Source: Caenorhabditis elegans
Lineage: Eukaryota > Nematoda > Chromadorea > Rhabditida > Rhabditidae
Assembly: GCF_000002985.6 (NCBI RefSeq)
Contig: NC_003283.11
Span: 434,001 to 498,000, forward strand
Reading direction: 5' to 3'
DNA length: 64,000 nucleotides
The position numbers and the translations under genes were made by a program. Under the pieces are notes generated by a model. The model was given only the letters and a program-made list of their open reading frames with translations, was not told the DNA's origin and did not search any database. Shown piece after piece: positions 43,104 through 55,701 of this stretch. How positions within the stretch are numbered: position 1 is the first letter of the stretch; each line of letters opens with the position of its first letter.

Positions 43104-44161
43104 ATTTGTTGTACTAAAATTTTTATTCTCTGAAATAAAGTTTTAAAAGTATATTTAATGTTTTTCAAAATATAAAATTTTTAACTGTTAACAAAACTAT
43201 GGAATTTTGAAAATTATAGATTTTTTTTAGTCAAAAAAAAATTTTAAAGGGCTGATTTACACTTGAAATCCATCTCAAATAAATTACCTAGTTTCGATTT
43301 TCCGGCTATATTAATTGGTTTTTCTTTATTTTTTCTTCTCTTTTTTCTTCCCAAAATACAAAAAACTGGGAATTTTCAAACTTTTTGAAGCATTGCTGCA
43401 GGTTTGAACTTTTATAACGTTCAAATAAAAATAGTTATATTTTAATTAAAATATTTAAAAATTATGACAAGTGAAAATTGAGTTTTAGCATTGGGGAATA
43501 ATAAAATTTTTAAATTTTTTGAAAAGTTTTCTTTGATATTTAAACATTTTATTTTAAAACTAAATAATATCTAAACTGACATTTTTAAAATTGCCCACAA
43601 CAGCCGCGATAGAGTTTTACTGGCCTAAAAATTGTCGGCTGCATAATTGTGAATTTTGAAAAAAATTTCCTTTTTTCCTAAAACTTGTAAGGCTTGACGT
43701 AACATGGTGTTTAAAAATAAAGCCGTTCACTATCTTGAAAAATCAAAATGACGAATTACTTCTTTTCTATGTACTAAACAATTTTCAAAAATCAAAGAGC
43801 AAAAAGTATGTGTCACACCCATTAACTTATTTTCTTATCAGTCCAGAAAATTTGACTCTTGATTTTTTCCTGTCCAAATTTTCATGAATGGCGTGCCCGC
43901 TCGTAAATGATTCACGCAATTATGACCTCTCTTCGTAGCCAGGGCATTCATAAATAGAGAAGGAGAAACTCCATTTTGGCAACACGTACACTATTTCTCT
44001 TGTTTGCTTTCTCTGGCCTCCACCTCTCATAGTTTGTGCCCCGGTTCGTTTCGTATTCTGGTTGCCTGATGTTTCTTGTTCAGATTTACGCGTGCTTTTC
44101 AATTTTGTTTCTTTTTCAAGTTCCAAGTTTTAAAGTTTCAAAACTCTTTATTAAATTCCAG
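43104..44161. other. NHR-F to NHR-G spacer
   Basis: AT-rich, no gene. A small ACAGCCGCGATAGAG / TTGTCGGCTGC hairpin lies at 43598-43642, akin to the CGGCTGC repeats elsewhere in the window. Confidence 0.4.
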
Positions 44162-46638
44162 ATGAATTCTCCCAGCTCCTCGAGCTCTTTCTGCTCTTCA
44201 AGCTCATCTCCGAGCTCCCTTGTACTGTACTCCCCGGACACTTGTCAAGTTTGTGGGCAGAAATCTCATGGAAAGCATTTTGGAGCAGTCACATGTCGAG
44301 CCTGTGCTGCGTTTTTCAGGTTTTTTTCTTGTTTGAAAAATCGATAGAACCTTATCAGTGCATTTTCAGACGTTGCGGTTCGGCGAACAACTTTAAACCC
44401 TGCAGACGGAATATGAATTGCGAGTTTTTGAAAAATGGATGGTTCAACTGCAAACCGTGTCGGCTGAAAAAATGTCAGGATGTGGGAATGACCATTGAGA
44501 GTTAGTTGAATTTTTTTCAACTGAAAGTGTGAATTTTGATCTAAAAAGTAAATTAAGTTTGAATTTTCCGTCAAAAATTGATTTTTTTTTGGTCATATAT
44601 ATTTTTTAAAATCATTGTTTCATTAACCTTATTTTTGAAAAGTGAATTTTTCAAATTTTCGAATATTAATTTTTGAAAGTTAGAATTTCGATATAACTTC
44701 TTAAAATTCAATAAAATTCAAATTCCAACTTTTTTACAAAATTTTAAAAGAATTAATTTAATTAGCACCAAAGTTTTTTTAAATGAAATTTTTAATTAAA
44801 TTTTTAATTTCCCATTAATTTCTTGTCTGGTCACAAAACCAGGTGGTAATCAAAATTTTCTTATTGAAACTGTTTTTTGTCCAATTTTCTCACATGTTTC
44901 TAGGCAAAATATTAATTTTCACAAAAAAAATCTAATTTTCCAGATTTTCAATTCGATCGGGACTCATTTTCCCCGAAAAAGGCAAAAATTGCACTTGAAA
45001 ACTTCCATAACCAAGTGCCATTTGTGAGTTTATTCCAGACAATTTTCCTGTTAATTTCCCCCATTTTCAGTCCATTGCAACATTCACAGGTCGATCAAAT
45101 TTGATAGTAATCTCTGCGCCGACTGAAGAGGAATGCATTCCAAAATGTTATATTGACGTGCAGTTTCTTATCGATAAACTGTCAAATGTTCTGAAAGAAG
45201 GGCCAGAGGTTCCTCTTCATACTCCAAATGCTCTGGAAAAGCTCGCTCTCGGCCTTCAAATAATTCGAGGAAGGAAGCGAGAGCTGAAGTTGATCACGAA
45301 ACTTGGCAAAGAAGAAACTCTTGGATTATGGCAAGATGACATGATGAAGGTGGCCAAGTGGCTCACTTATTTTGATGATTTTCAGCAGCTCTCACATAGA
45401 ATGCGGGTATTAATTTAAGAAAATCGGGCTTAACAGATCGTTATTAATTTCCAGTCCGAAATGCTCAAGGGAATGTGGAAGGTGTGGAGTCGCCTGGAGA
45501 CGCTGGCTCTTACAGCAATGGGTCGCAGGCTTATGATTTGCCAAAAGGATATGATCATGACACATACCGAAAAAGAGCAAGTGATGGCTCATCCGAAGCA
45601 AATAGAAGTTGACATTTCGTGGTGTTCGAGGTATACGCTGGAGCAGTTGAGATTGTGAGTTCAAAGAATCATAGGTGTTGGGTTGCTAGGTAATGGATGC
45701 GCTAGACACTTGTTGTAGTTTGAGGTTTGGAAGCGCAGAAATCAAAAGATCAAGTCAAGTCTGTTCAAAGTTTCTGAAAATTTTTTTGGCAGAAAATTCA
45801 AATATTCTGTTTACAAAATTGACGAGAAATTCAAATTTTGTCGAAAAAAAATTTGACGAGAAATTCAAATTTCCTCAGAAAAATGTCGGCTAATAGTAAG
45901 AGAATCATATTTTCTGAAAAAAATTACCATATGTTCTAGCGTCCAATAAAAAAGTTTGTCGGGAAATTTAAAATTTTCTGAGAAGAAATTTTGTGGGAAA
46001 TTCAAATATGCTAGGCGAAAAATCGGTAGGAACTCAATTTTTTCAGAAAGCATTTTGTCGGGAAATTTAAATTTTTTGATAAATAATTTTTCGGAAATCT
46101 CAAATTTTCCAATAAAAAATTTCGCTGGAAGTTCAAATTTTCTGAGATATTTTGTTGGCGGAAATTACATAATAATTTCATAATAATAATTTCAAGATTT
46201 TCAGCTTCGCCGACAGTGACCTCGATGACCGCAACGAGCAGGTAATTCAGGCTATGATGGAGCTGCAGCCAACTGATGTAGAACTTTCCTACATGATGTG
46301 CCAAGCTTGCCTTCATTACGCCGGTAAACGTTATCAAGGAGAGGTGCTGGAAATTGCTGAAAGGTTCCAAGAGACCCTGTCAAATCATCTACACGATTAC
46401 TATGTGAATCGTATGAATATGCCTCAGTACTCGATGAGAGTTGCCAACCTGATGAAGATCAATAATCATATTCAGGTACGTTGGCTTGCTTAAAAATCTC
46501 TAGGCCCCGCCCATTTAATGGTTATAGTTTCCTTTCCAGCTCGACATATACCGAGGCCGTGTGAAATACGATCTGGCGAGGGTGTTTGATGTCTTTTACC
46601 TGGAGTTCTCACATCCGGAAGTCTTCATTGATCTTTGA
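44162..46638 (+). CDS. Nuclear hormone receptor NHR-G
   Basis: Seven exons give 424 residues: 44162-44319, 44370-44500, 44944-45023, 45071-45406, 45455-45654, 46205-46475, 46540-46638. The ATG follows ATTCCAG directly, an ideal trans-splice site. A serine-rich leader (about 27 residues, mostly Ser) precedes finger 1, CQVCGQKSHGKHFG to [10 protein letters not shown]; finger 2 ends [17 protein letters not shown]. Exons 4 and 5 of the ancestral plan are fused (LSNVLKEGPEVP reads through). The ligand domain has [26 protein letters not shown] and FDVFYLEFSHPEVF. The LHYAGKRY form links it to NHR-H. Intron 6 contains a GGGAAATTCAAA array. Confidence 0.92.
45790..46170. repeat. Degenerate GGGAAATTCAAATTTTCTGA array, NHR-G intron
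   Basis: Eight or nine units of about 38-42 bases, the reverse of the array in NHR-C intron 4. Divergence between units is high. Confidence 0.65.
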
Positions 46639-46882
46639 TTTTTTATGTATAATTTATGAAACTCAGTGCTATAAAAGTAACTGATCTTTGAAATATATTG
46701 GTTCAGTTGTTAACATGCTTGAAAAGTTGGCGAAGTTAGTTGGAAAGTTGGTAAAGTTGGGAAAAAAGTACGGCAAAAAGGCGCTTGCCTTGAATTTTTA
46801 AAAAGTTTAGTAAAAATTAAAAATATCTTTATGTAATACTTTATGGCACAATTTACAAGTAAAATCTGCAGTTATTAGCTGA

Positions 46883-49329
46883 TTATCCAGTATCTTCAAA
46901 CATTTCTGGGTGCGAAAATTCAATGCAAAAAATGTCAAAAACTTTGGCGAGCTCGTGTTTTGCACGTTTCTCCCAAATGTCTTGCTGAAAAATTTCAAGA
47001 TATTTTTAAAATGATAATTCATCAAAATTGCTATCTACCTGGATTAAATTATTAATTTTCAGCATTTGATTGAGCCGTCCGCAATATCTCGGCATATTCA
47101 GCTCATTGACATAATAATCGTGTAAATTATCAGCGAGGTTCTCTTGGAATTTCTCTGTAACTTCTAGGATTTCTCCTCCGTATCTTTTTCCTGCGTAGTG
47201 GAAGCAGAGCTGACAAAGCATGTAGGTGAGCTCAATATCTGTGGGCTCTAGGCTCGTTAATGGGTCCAGAGCTGATGTTAACATGTAGTCTTCCATTTCG
47301 TCGAAAAAACTGAAACAAAAAATGATAGCTTCAGTTAAACCCGGAAAATGTCGGGCGCTTCAAAACCAAGGGCATTGTGTTTGCACCACGTAAAGACATC
47401 TAGCGGGTTCCGCCTTTCAACTTAAAAAACACAACGCCCGTAAGACGTCGGGCGCTTTCTTTTCAACTTACAAGCACAATTGTTCCTTGGGGTATTTGGT
47501 GAACCAAGAGTAGTCCAGCTCGATGGTTTTTGGGTTGCACACAGAGTTGTAGGTCAGCATTAATTGCTTTTGCTCGCAAACGTTTTGCCGACGACTGGTG
47601 GCTGTAAGAGCAAGTTTTTCCAGCCGGTTCCAAACGTGCCAAACGGATTTTAGGAGGAGAATCTAAAATATTTAAATTATTCAAAATGTTATTTGAAAAT
47701 TGAAACCTGCTGATTATGTGGCAATAACTGAAAATCATCAAAATATGTCAACCATTTTGCCACTGTCAAAAAATCGGTCTCCCAAAACGTCAAGGCTTCA
47801 TCCTTTCCAAGTTTTGTAACCAATTGAACGTCGTGTGAGCCCGCCGGCTGATCTCGCACCAAGTTGAGCCCAAGAGCCAGCTTTTCCAGATTGTTCCTGG
47901 CAATAAGAGGCTTTTCAGACCCTAGTTCAAGCAATTTCGAAGCTTTGGCGATGAGATGTTGCAAATCGACGAAATTTTTTTCGGAATGAGAATAAATGTG
48001 TCGTTCCAAGAAAATGATAAAGTGAGGACGTCCAAGAAAGTGTTCGATTGTCTAAAATGATTAGGATGAACCTAATAACTTTTCCTTGTAAGTCTAAATC
48101 ACCTCTGGTAATCTGCTCATTCCAAATGTTCTTCGAAAATTTTTGCTATTCGGATACTTTTCGGTTGCCGATATGAGGTCCCGATCGAATTGGAATCCTT
48201 GAAAAATACAATTTTGATCAATGCTTTTTCTAGTTGCTCTTGTTTTTAGAAATTTGAATTTCCCGCCAAAATGTTTTTCAGAAAATTTGAATCTCCCGCC
48301 AACATATTTCTCAAGAAATTTGAATACCCCGGCTAATTTTATCTCAGGAAAATTTAGTTTCCGCCAGAATTTATCTTTAAAAATTTGAATTTCCCGCCGA
48401 ACATTTTCTCAGTACAGTTTTCTCAGTACAGTCCACATATTTCTCAAGAAAATTTTTTCTAAATTTTATCTCAGAAAATTCGAATTTTCCGCCAAATTGT
48501 TTTTTATAAAATTCTAATTTCTCGCCAAATTCGAATTTCCCGCAAGTTTTATCTCAAAATTTTGAATTTTCCACCTAAATTCTTTTTGGAAAATCTGGAT
48601 TTCCCGCCTAAATTTTTTTCAAGGTATTTGAAGCTTCCGCAAAAATTTACATTCCCCGCCAATTTTTTCAGCAAGCCATATATAAATTTTAATCCCCCAA
48701 ATGGGTATCCTAAAAATTTTAACTTCCCAAAAAACTCACTTCCCGGATCCATGCCAACCTCATTGCACCTGTCCAGCCGACACTTTTTACATTTGTACCG
48801 CCCGTTTTCCCAAATATCACAGTTATTCTGCTTTTTGCATTTGTAGGTGGTTTTTGTGCCCGTGCAGGCTCTTCTGAAAATCATTAATTTTATGTGAATT
48901 TTCTGGTAAAGTTCAAATTTTGAAGTGTACTTTGATTTTTTCACGAGTTTTTGTGACTTGTGACGAGGTGTGATTTTAGAGAACATTGAACAAGATTCTC
49001 GAAAATGAAAAAAAAACTTGTTGTAAAGGCCACCGACCAATCAACGAAAATAGCCACGCCCACCACACATTGCTGATTGGTTGAATGTTTGCTTCGCGCT
49101 GATTCAATTTATTTTTGAATTTTTGAGAAAACAAACCCTCTCACCTAAAAAACGCCGCACACGCACGACAACTGATCGCACCAAAGTGATTGCCGTGAGC
49201 CGGAAGCGCACAAACTTGACATGTATAGAGATTTACCACCAGCTCCTGGCAGTTCATGTCCTCCTCCATCGGTGATATTGAAGGAGTGTAGAAAATTGAT
49301 GGTGACGTTGAACTTGTCGCGATTTGCAT
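46883..49329 (-). CDS. Nuclear hormone receptor NHR-H
   Basis: The only receptor here on the minus strand. Seven exons give 440 residues: 49329-49145, 48873-48740, 48197-48103, 48051-47707, 47662-47472, 47309-47039, 46984-46883. A long leader (37 residues) precedes finger 1, CQVCALPAHGNHFG to [10 protein letters not shown]; finger 2 is CKKQNNCDIWENGRYKC and closes CKKCRLDRCNEVGMDPG. The hinge is the longest of the group. Exons 4 and 5 are fused. The ligand domain has [26 protein letters not shown] and [14 protein letters not shown]. It faces NHR-G tail to tail, with about 240 bases between stops. Introns hold a small palindrome at 47340-47460 and an array at 48240-48720. Confidence 0.92.
48240..48720. 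repeat. Degenerate GAATTTCCCGCCAAA array, NHR-H intron 2
   Basis: About twelve units of 35-42 bases, each with a TTTGAATTTCCCGCCAA core and a TTTTTCTCA spacer. It is the longest member of this family in the window. Confidence 0.7.
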
Positions 49330-50933
49330 CACTTTTGTTCTGGAAACTAATTTTTAAAAAATGATATTCCATTAAAAATGAGAAAAACAATTTTCAAAGT
49401 ACCGAAAAAATCGTAATAAAACGATTTTTTGCAATTGCTCGAGAAGTTTGCGTATACTTTAAATAATTTTGAAAATCTGAAACACAAGTATCTAACGTAA
49501 AAAATGGAGTTTATGCTGAAAAATGGGCAATAAAATTAGAAATAGACTAGAAAGGAGGGCGAGAGGGAAGAAAATATTCTCTTATCTGCTACACTTATGG
49601 AGAAACGGCGAGAATTTTATATTTTTTAGTGAGTGATAAGAGCTTTCCTTAAGTTTTTAGTGATAAAGGTGCGGTTTTTGTTTTGTTGGAAAAGACACTT
49701 TGATTTTGTTGTGAACACGGTTAACCTGTAATGGAGCTTGAAAATCTAAAGCGTGATTTTTTTTTTAATGTTTGGAAAATTTACAATTTTCCAAAAAATT
49801 AAGTTTTAAAGCTTTTTTTGGAAAATTAAAAATAAAATCATTTAAAAAAGATTCTCCGTCCAAATTTTTACAGCAAAAAAAATACCGGAAAATAGGCTCC
49901 GCCCCTTTACTGGCTGTTTCGTTTTTTAAAAAGTTAACATTGAAAATAATGGGAAATAGATAAAGTTGTTCAAGAGGAGTACAATTTATTTGTGAAATTT
50001 TGTGCTAAATATTAGAAACTGAGTCGTGATAACCAAATATAATTCTTTAAATAAAACTATAGAAGTGTTTAATATTTTTATGGTTTTAAATTGTTTGCAG
50101 TCATTCAAAATTTTTTTTTTAATTTCCAAAATGATCATAAACAATTAGGTAAATTTTTAGACATTTTTAAAAGTTATATTTGATAATTAATACCCATTTT
50201 CTATTATTAAGGGGAATTCTATCAGATGATTCTGACAATTTTCAAATTTTCAAAATTAAAAAGTATACTCTACTCAAAACAAAAAAAATCAAAAAGTCAC
50301 ACCAAATATCGAGTTCTTGTTTTGGTCACCTATGAGAACAAAAACCTATATTAAAAAAGGAAGCCATTCAACCTTTCTAGGTTAATTCTACTAGAGACGC
50401 AGACTCAAAAACTGGTGACATGAGAAGACTACATATTTTTAGTAGAGACTATAGACATATTGATTGATAAGGTAAACATTGTAAGACATGGGGTGAACAA
50501 GGTGCGGTAAATATAGACTTTTGTAAGTACATGGGCGGGCGGAAAAGGGTCACAAGGAAAATTGGTGGTAGTGGGATTTGAACTTTTGACTTCCAGAACA
50601 CCAATCTGCCTCACTACCACTACACCATCGTGAACAGTTTGGAAGTGAAAGGTTAGGTCCTGTTGGTAAAAAAGCAGCCGACATCTCTCGAGGACCGTAA
50701 AAATGGAATATGAAATGAATTACTGAAGTGAGATGACCAGGGATGATATTATAGTTCGATACGGTGCACTTCTATGAGAGGTAGTATCAGAGTATCATAT
50801 ATAAAAACTGATAAATCATGTGTGTTTGTTCTTGTCCCTGTCTCTACCAGCCTGCGTCTCAACAGTTTTCTACTGTCTACGAAATTTTTGATCAAACTTC
50901 ATTTCTACTTCAATTTCGTCATTTACTCTGAAA
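49330..50933. other. Divergent spacer between NHR-H and NHR-I
   Basis: Shared upstream region of two oppositely oriented receptors. It is AT-rich. It contains a tRNA-like repeat at 50520-50640 and a GCAGCCGACATCTCTCGAGG repeat word at 50673. No gene seen. Confidence 0.45.
50520..50640 (-). repeat. Degenerate tRNA-derived sequence
   Basis: On the minus strand: GTTCACGATGGTGTAGTGGT, then AGTTCAAATCCCAC, like the A and B boxes of a tRNA about 45 bases apart. The T-stem does not pair and the anticodon stem has only four pairs, so a working tRNA is unlikely. It is a tRNA pseudogene or a SINE head. Confidence 0.5.
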
Positions 50934-52847
50934 ATGCCCGATACTTCTCAAATTTTGTGCCAAATTTGCGCACTACCAGCTCACGGGAATCACTTTGGAG
51001 CCGTCAGTTGCCGAGCGTGCTCCGCATTTTTTAGAAGGAGCATTTTGGAAAAGAATGCGGAGAATTTCAAGTGCTTACGAGGGAATAATACGTGTGAGGT
51101 GAAGCTGGCAGGAAAGTGAGTTTTGAATTTTTTTAAAGTTAGAATTAGAAAATTTGGAGATTTTCAGATTCTACTGCAAGAAGTGTCGTTTGAAAAGGTG
51201 CTACGAAACGGGGATGGATCCAAAATGTTTGGGTTTGAAGAGTTTTTTTATCAGAAAATTTGAATTTCCCGCCAAAGGTTTTTCTCGGAAAGTTTGAAAT
51301 TCTCGCCAGAATTTATGCTTAGAAAATTTGGAATTCCCGCCAAAATTTTTTTCTCAGACGTTTTGAATTCCCACCGAAATTTTTTCTTGGAAAATTTGAA
51401 ATTCCCGCCAGAATTTATTTTCAAAAAGTTTGAATGCTCACCGAATTTTTTTTTTAGAAAATTGGGAATTCCGCCCAAAATTTTTTCGGAAAATTTGAAT
51501 TCCCGCTGAAAATTTCCCAGGAAACTTCATTTTTTCGTCAAAAATTTTCTATGAGCATTTAAATTTTTAGCCTTATTTTTCAGAAAATTTGAATTTCCTG
51601 CCGAAATTGTTTTTTTCTTGAATACCCGCCAGATTTTTTAGATAACAGCAATAAAACTGCACATTGGCCTTAAAATAATTTTATTTGAATTTCAGATTTT
51701 CAGCTCGATCGAGACAAGATCAAGCCCCGTCAGATTCCCAAAACCGTAGCCACCCTAGTGGGCCGCCCGTCGTACATTGTTCACTGTGCACCGCCCGAGC
51801 ACAATTCTAAAAAAGGGATCTTAGATGTGTCCTACCTAATTGTCAAAGCCCATAATTGCCTGGATTTCCCACCTCAGATGTTCAACAAAAATCTGACAAT
51901 TTTGGAAAAAATGCAGTGTGCCAATGAGTTTTTGGACTCTTTCGAAAATTTGACAAACTCGGAAATGTTGACGAAAATTCCTATGATGCAGTACCCGGTA
52001 ATTAATAAGCAATTTTTCTTGCACTTTTGGGAGCTGGACTTTTTGAAAACAGCGAAATGGTTGAGCTTTCTGGATGGATTTTATAGCTTGCCGAGAGGGG
52101 TTCAGGTAGGCGATTCTTATTAATTCGTCAAAAAAAAAATTAAAATTATTTCAGATGCAAATTCTAATGAGCACGTGGCATTTACGTGCACGGCTTCATC
52201 GCTTGAGCCAAACTGCCAAATTGCGGAAGTCTGAAGATATCGGGAAAAATGATTTTATGATGTCTAAAAATTCGTGTCTCGATTTGAAAACGTGTCAGTT
52301 GGATGTCTCCTGGTGTACGGATTATCCCAATGAGCAGATACAGTTGTACGTTTAATCAAACTGAAAATATTTCTCGCTATCGTTTTCTATCCTCGATGTC
52401 TCCCAAATTGACTATTTGAATTTTTCAGCTTCCTAGAAAATTCGGACGACTGGGTGCACAATGAAGTAGTAGATCTGATCGTCGAGCTGAACCCTTCGGA
52501 AATTGAAATGACTTTTATGACTTGTCAATTTTGCTTCCATTATGCTGGAAAACGGGAGCAGGGGCATATTTTATCTGTGATGGAGAAATACTTGGATCTG
52601 ATTTCCAATGATTTACATAGATATTACCAAGACAAAGGCATTAGGAATTATACTGAGCGTGTCACTAAAATGATGAAGATCAATAATTGGTTACAGGTTG
52701 GTTGACGAAATTAAAATTTGAAATTCGATTTAAAAGTTGTTGCAGAAAATCATCTGGGAAAAACGTTGGAAAAGAGAGTTGGCCGAGAAATTCGATATCT
52801 TCCATTTGCATTTTTCTCACCCTGAAATGTTCTATGACTGCTGTTGA
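50934..52847 (+). CDS. Nuclear hormone receptor NHR-I
   Basis: Six exons give 403 residues: 50934-51115, 51168-51226, 51696-52105, 52155-52345, 52429-52696, 52746-52847. The usual intron after FFR in the DNA-binding domain is gone. Instead one splits finger 2 at LAGK/FYCKKC, as in NHR-L. Finger 1 is CQICALPAHGNHFG to CRACSAFFRR (Ser for Ala in the recognition helix); finger 2 ends CKKCRLKRCYETGMDP. Exons 3, 4 and 5 of the ancestral plan are fused into one 410-base exon. The ligand domain has AKWLSFLDGFYSLP, FHYAGKREQGHI and FDIFHLHFSHPEMF. Closest in fingers to NHR-H, its divergent neighbour. Intron 2 has a GAATTTCCCGCCA array. Confidence 0.92.
51240..51640. repeat. Degenerate GAATTTCCCGCCAAA array, NHR-I intron 2
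   Basis: About ten units of 36-40 bases with TTTGAATTTCCCGCC-like cores separated by TTTTTCTCRGA. Same family as 26480-26730 and 48240-48720. Confidence 0.65.
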
Positions 52848-52989
52848 ATTATTAATTTTCAAATTTTCAATTAAATTATAAATATGACTGAATTGAAATT
52901 TGTATTGTCTTCTCCAAAAATGTTTCAACAGTTACCTACCTTTATATGTAGTTCTAAAACAGTTTTAAGATTAATTTTTCCAGTTAGGT

Positions 52990-55076
52990 ATGTCGAAAAA
53001 GTGCGGAATTTGTGATGCTCCGGCTCATGGTCGCCACTTTGGAGCATTGACCTGTCTATCGTGTGCCGCATTTTTCAGAAGAGCAATATTTGCAAAGAAA
53101 AAACGGAAAAGCTGTAAATCTGGAAATAAATGTCGAGATTTTAATGGAAATTTTCCACAATGCAAGAGTTGCCGGATGAGGAAATGTTTAAGAGTTGGCA
53201 TGAAGCTGGAATGTGGGTGAAAATCCGAGCCGGTAAATTTATAAATTGTGTAAGTTTCAGCAAAATCCCCGCCACCAGCTGCCATCCCCCAATCATTGGA
53301 AGTTTTTGTGAGCCGCCCAAGTATGATATTGTTTGCCAATAAACCTTCTCAAACAAGAAATTTTATTGATGTGAGCAACTTGGTAGCTCGCGGGCTCAGT
53401 ATCCTAAAGCACGGAGCTCAAAGCCCATTGAATCAGAAGCTCACAAGCCTTGAAAAGATGGCGTTGGCAGGGTCACCGTCCATGAAGAAATTTATGAAAG
53501 TGAATGAAGTCACTAGTAAATATGTCGCAAAAGTTTGGGAGTTTGATTTTATAACGGCGGCTAGATGTCTGGCTAATTTGGATGGGTTTTCAGAGCTTCC
53601 GGATAAATTGAAGGTGGGTTATAGGCCTGTGGAGTGGGTCGCCCCATTTTTTTTGGGTATGCCGGGTCGGGGTCGCAGCCCCGACCCACTTTTGGGTCGG
53701 GGTCGCAGCCCCGACCCACTTTAGGGTCGGGGTCATGTCCCCGACCCTTTTTTTCAAAATTTAACAGAAAATTATCAAAAACTTGAAAAACGATTTTTTG
53801 TCAAAAAACACGTGTAAAAGCTGAAAATTGTAAGATTATTGTAATTTCATCAATTAAAAAAAAACATACCTTATTTTCGATACAAACAAGCATAAGAGTC
53901 AAAGTTTAAGCACGCTTTACAACAAAACAAACATGCCTTTTTCAATTTCAGACATTTTCCGGAACTGGGTCGGGGACGTGACCCCGACCCAATCAAATGG
54001 GTCCAAAATTGGGTCGCGGGTCGACCCATCTCGACCCATTCAACAGGCCTAGTGGGTTAATTAAGGCCGTTTGTGACTGCAGCAGGACTGTAGGCGCCAA
54101 AACGCCTTCCGCGCCCGCCTTGCTTCGACCTCCGCCTGCATCGCGACACGAGCCGCGCCTGTATAGTACATCGCGGAACTCGAAATTTGTCGGCCGCGGC
54201 GAAAGAACCACCTCTTGCACTACATGGTGAAAACACCAAGCCTTCGATTTCTAGAAAAAATGCTGAAATGAGGTGGAGGCATGCGACAGGCTCTGAAACC
54301 GCGCCTGACCCTCCCATGAAGCCCTAGACGCCAGTCATCTGACCCCGGAGAATTGGGCGATCCAAGTGAACACGGGCGATATGGAAAAAAAAGTATAAAT
54401 TTCAGATGCAAATTCTCCAGTCCATCTGGCATGTATGGGCCCGTCTTTTCAAAGCGGCCCGGTCAGCGCAGCTCAGAAAACGACAGGGACTATTCTCAAA
54501 TGCCCTTCAAATTTCTGACAATCTGTATGTAGAAATGGAGACTATTCGAATGGATGTCACGTGGCTTACCAGATATTCTTTCGATCAGGTTAAATAGTGA
54601 GTTAAGCTTTTTTTTAAAACAGTTTTTAAAAATCTGAATTTCAGTTTTTTGTACGGCGTGGAAGAGGACTCTTATTTGAAGGATTCTATAGAATCATTGA
54701 CAAAACTCGAGCTGACAGAAATTGAACTCATCTATATGACTGCTCAATTATCGTTCCTATATGCTCAAAATCGATTTTCCGGAACAGAAATCGGTGAAAT
54801 CTGTGAGAAGCTTCAAGATGGTCTGGGCAATGATTTGCATAATTATTACACGAAACCCGAGAAGAAAAATCGAAATTATGTGGGGAGGCTCACGCAAATG
54901 CTCAAAATAAATTTTAGTTTAATGGTAAGTCTAGTTGTATTTTGGAAACATTTGTAGCTCGAAATATTCAGAAAAATATTCGAACGACACGGGAAAGGTC
55001 ACTGATTGCTCAGACATTTGACATTTTTATCGCCGACTATTCTCATCCGGAAATGTTCATTGATACCGGGTGTTGA
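52990..55076 (+). CDS. Nuclear hormone receptor NHR-J, altered P-box
   Basis: Five exons give 383 residues: 52990-53212, 53261-53613, 54406-54596, 54645-54924, 54972-55076. Both fingers are in one intronless exon. Finger 1 is CGICDAPAHGRHFG but its second cysteine pair reads CLSC, not CRAC, followed by AAFFRR. Finger 2 is CKSGNKCRDFNGNFPQCKSC with RMRKCLRVGMKLE. The protein starts only three residues before finger 1 and has a short hinge. The ligand domain has SRPSMILFAN, AARCLANLDGFSELP where others have [10 protein letters not shown], and FIADYSHPEMFIDTGC at the end. Intron 2 (792 bases) holds a MITE and a GC-rich block. Closest to NHR-K. The gene starts about 140 bases after the NHR-I stop. 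Confidence 0.9.
53622..54051. mobile_element. TAGGCCTGT-ended MITE with GGGTCGGGGTC repeats
   Basis: The ends TAGGCCTGTGGAGTGGGTCG and, reading inwards from the right, TAGGCCTGTTGAATGGGTCG are terminal inverted repeats. Inside are GGGTCGGGGTCGCAGCCCC and GACCCACTTTNGGGTCGGGG repeats on the left, answered by GGGTCGGGGACGTGACCCCG on the right. No coding frame. It lies in intron 2 of NHR-J. Confidence 0.75.
54055..54390. repeat. GC-rich block in NHR-J intron 2, probably a dispersed repeat
   Basis: About 330 bases of much higher GC than the surroundings, abutting the MITE. It includes GCGCCAAAACGCCTTCCGCG, GCCTGCATCGCGACACG and GTACATCGCGGAACTCG. Open frames occur on both strands with no known domain. 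I have an impression of a common nematode repeat but cannot name it. Confidence 0.45.
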
Positions 55077-55701
55077 AAATTAATTATCTTATTATTTTTT
55101 AATTTTTTTGAAAAATAAAACATTGTAGACTTGATTTGACAAATCTGGTGATGAATACGCAGCCGATATTGATCGAGGCCCTGTTAAATTTTTTGTGCTG
55201 CCATCGAAAGTTTTCATATTTTTTGAAGAAAAAAATTACGGAAAGAGGCAACTATGAATTTATTTTTGAAAAGTTGATTTTCATGTGAAAAAGAAGAAAA
55301 TATCAAAATTCGTCTTTGAATTTTTTCCAGAAAAATCGAAAAAATTATATATGTTTTCTCTTTTTTATGTTCAAATGTTCAATTTTTTTTGTTCAATGTA
55401 TAAGTGTTCAATTTTCAACACAGCGTGGAAACGACCGCAATGGCGCATTATGAGCGAAAAATTGTTATAGTATAAGTTTTAATTATCAAATTTAATTAAA
55501 AAAAAAAACAAAATTTAAAACAAAATTTTACGTCTGGTTATAACGGAACATGTTTATAGGTACAAAAAGCATAAAACTAGCGTTTTTCAGGTTATCACTA
55601 AACTATTCATTTCGTGGTTTATGATTGATTGTGTTCAACACATTTTGTGCTCCAATCAATTTTCTTACTTTTTTTTTTAAACTTTTCCTTAAATACTTCC
55701 T
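55077..55701. other. NHR-J to NHR-K spacer
   Basis: AT-rich, with a GCAGCCGATATTGATCGAGG repeat word at 55161. No gene. Confidence 0.4.

Noticed and set aside
50520-50640. Possible functional tRNA gene
   Set aside because: A- and B-box words are present but the T stem does not pair and the anticodon stem is incomplete.
53993-54432. Overlapping open frames on both strands in GC-rich sequence
   Set aside because: GC-rich repeats lack stops by chance. The region is inside an intron of NHR-J with good flanking splice sites, and no known domain is seen.
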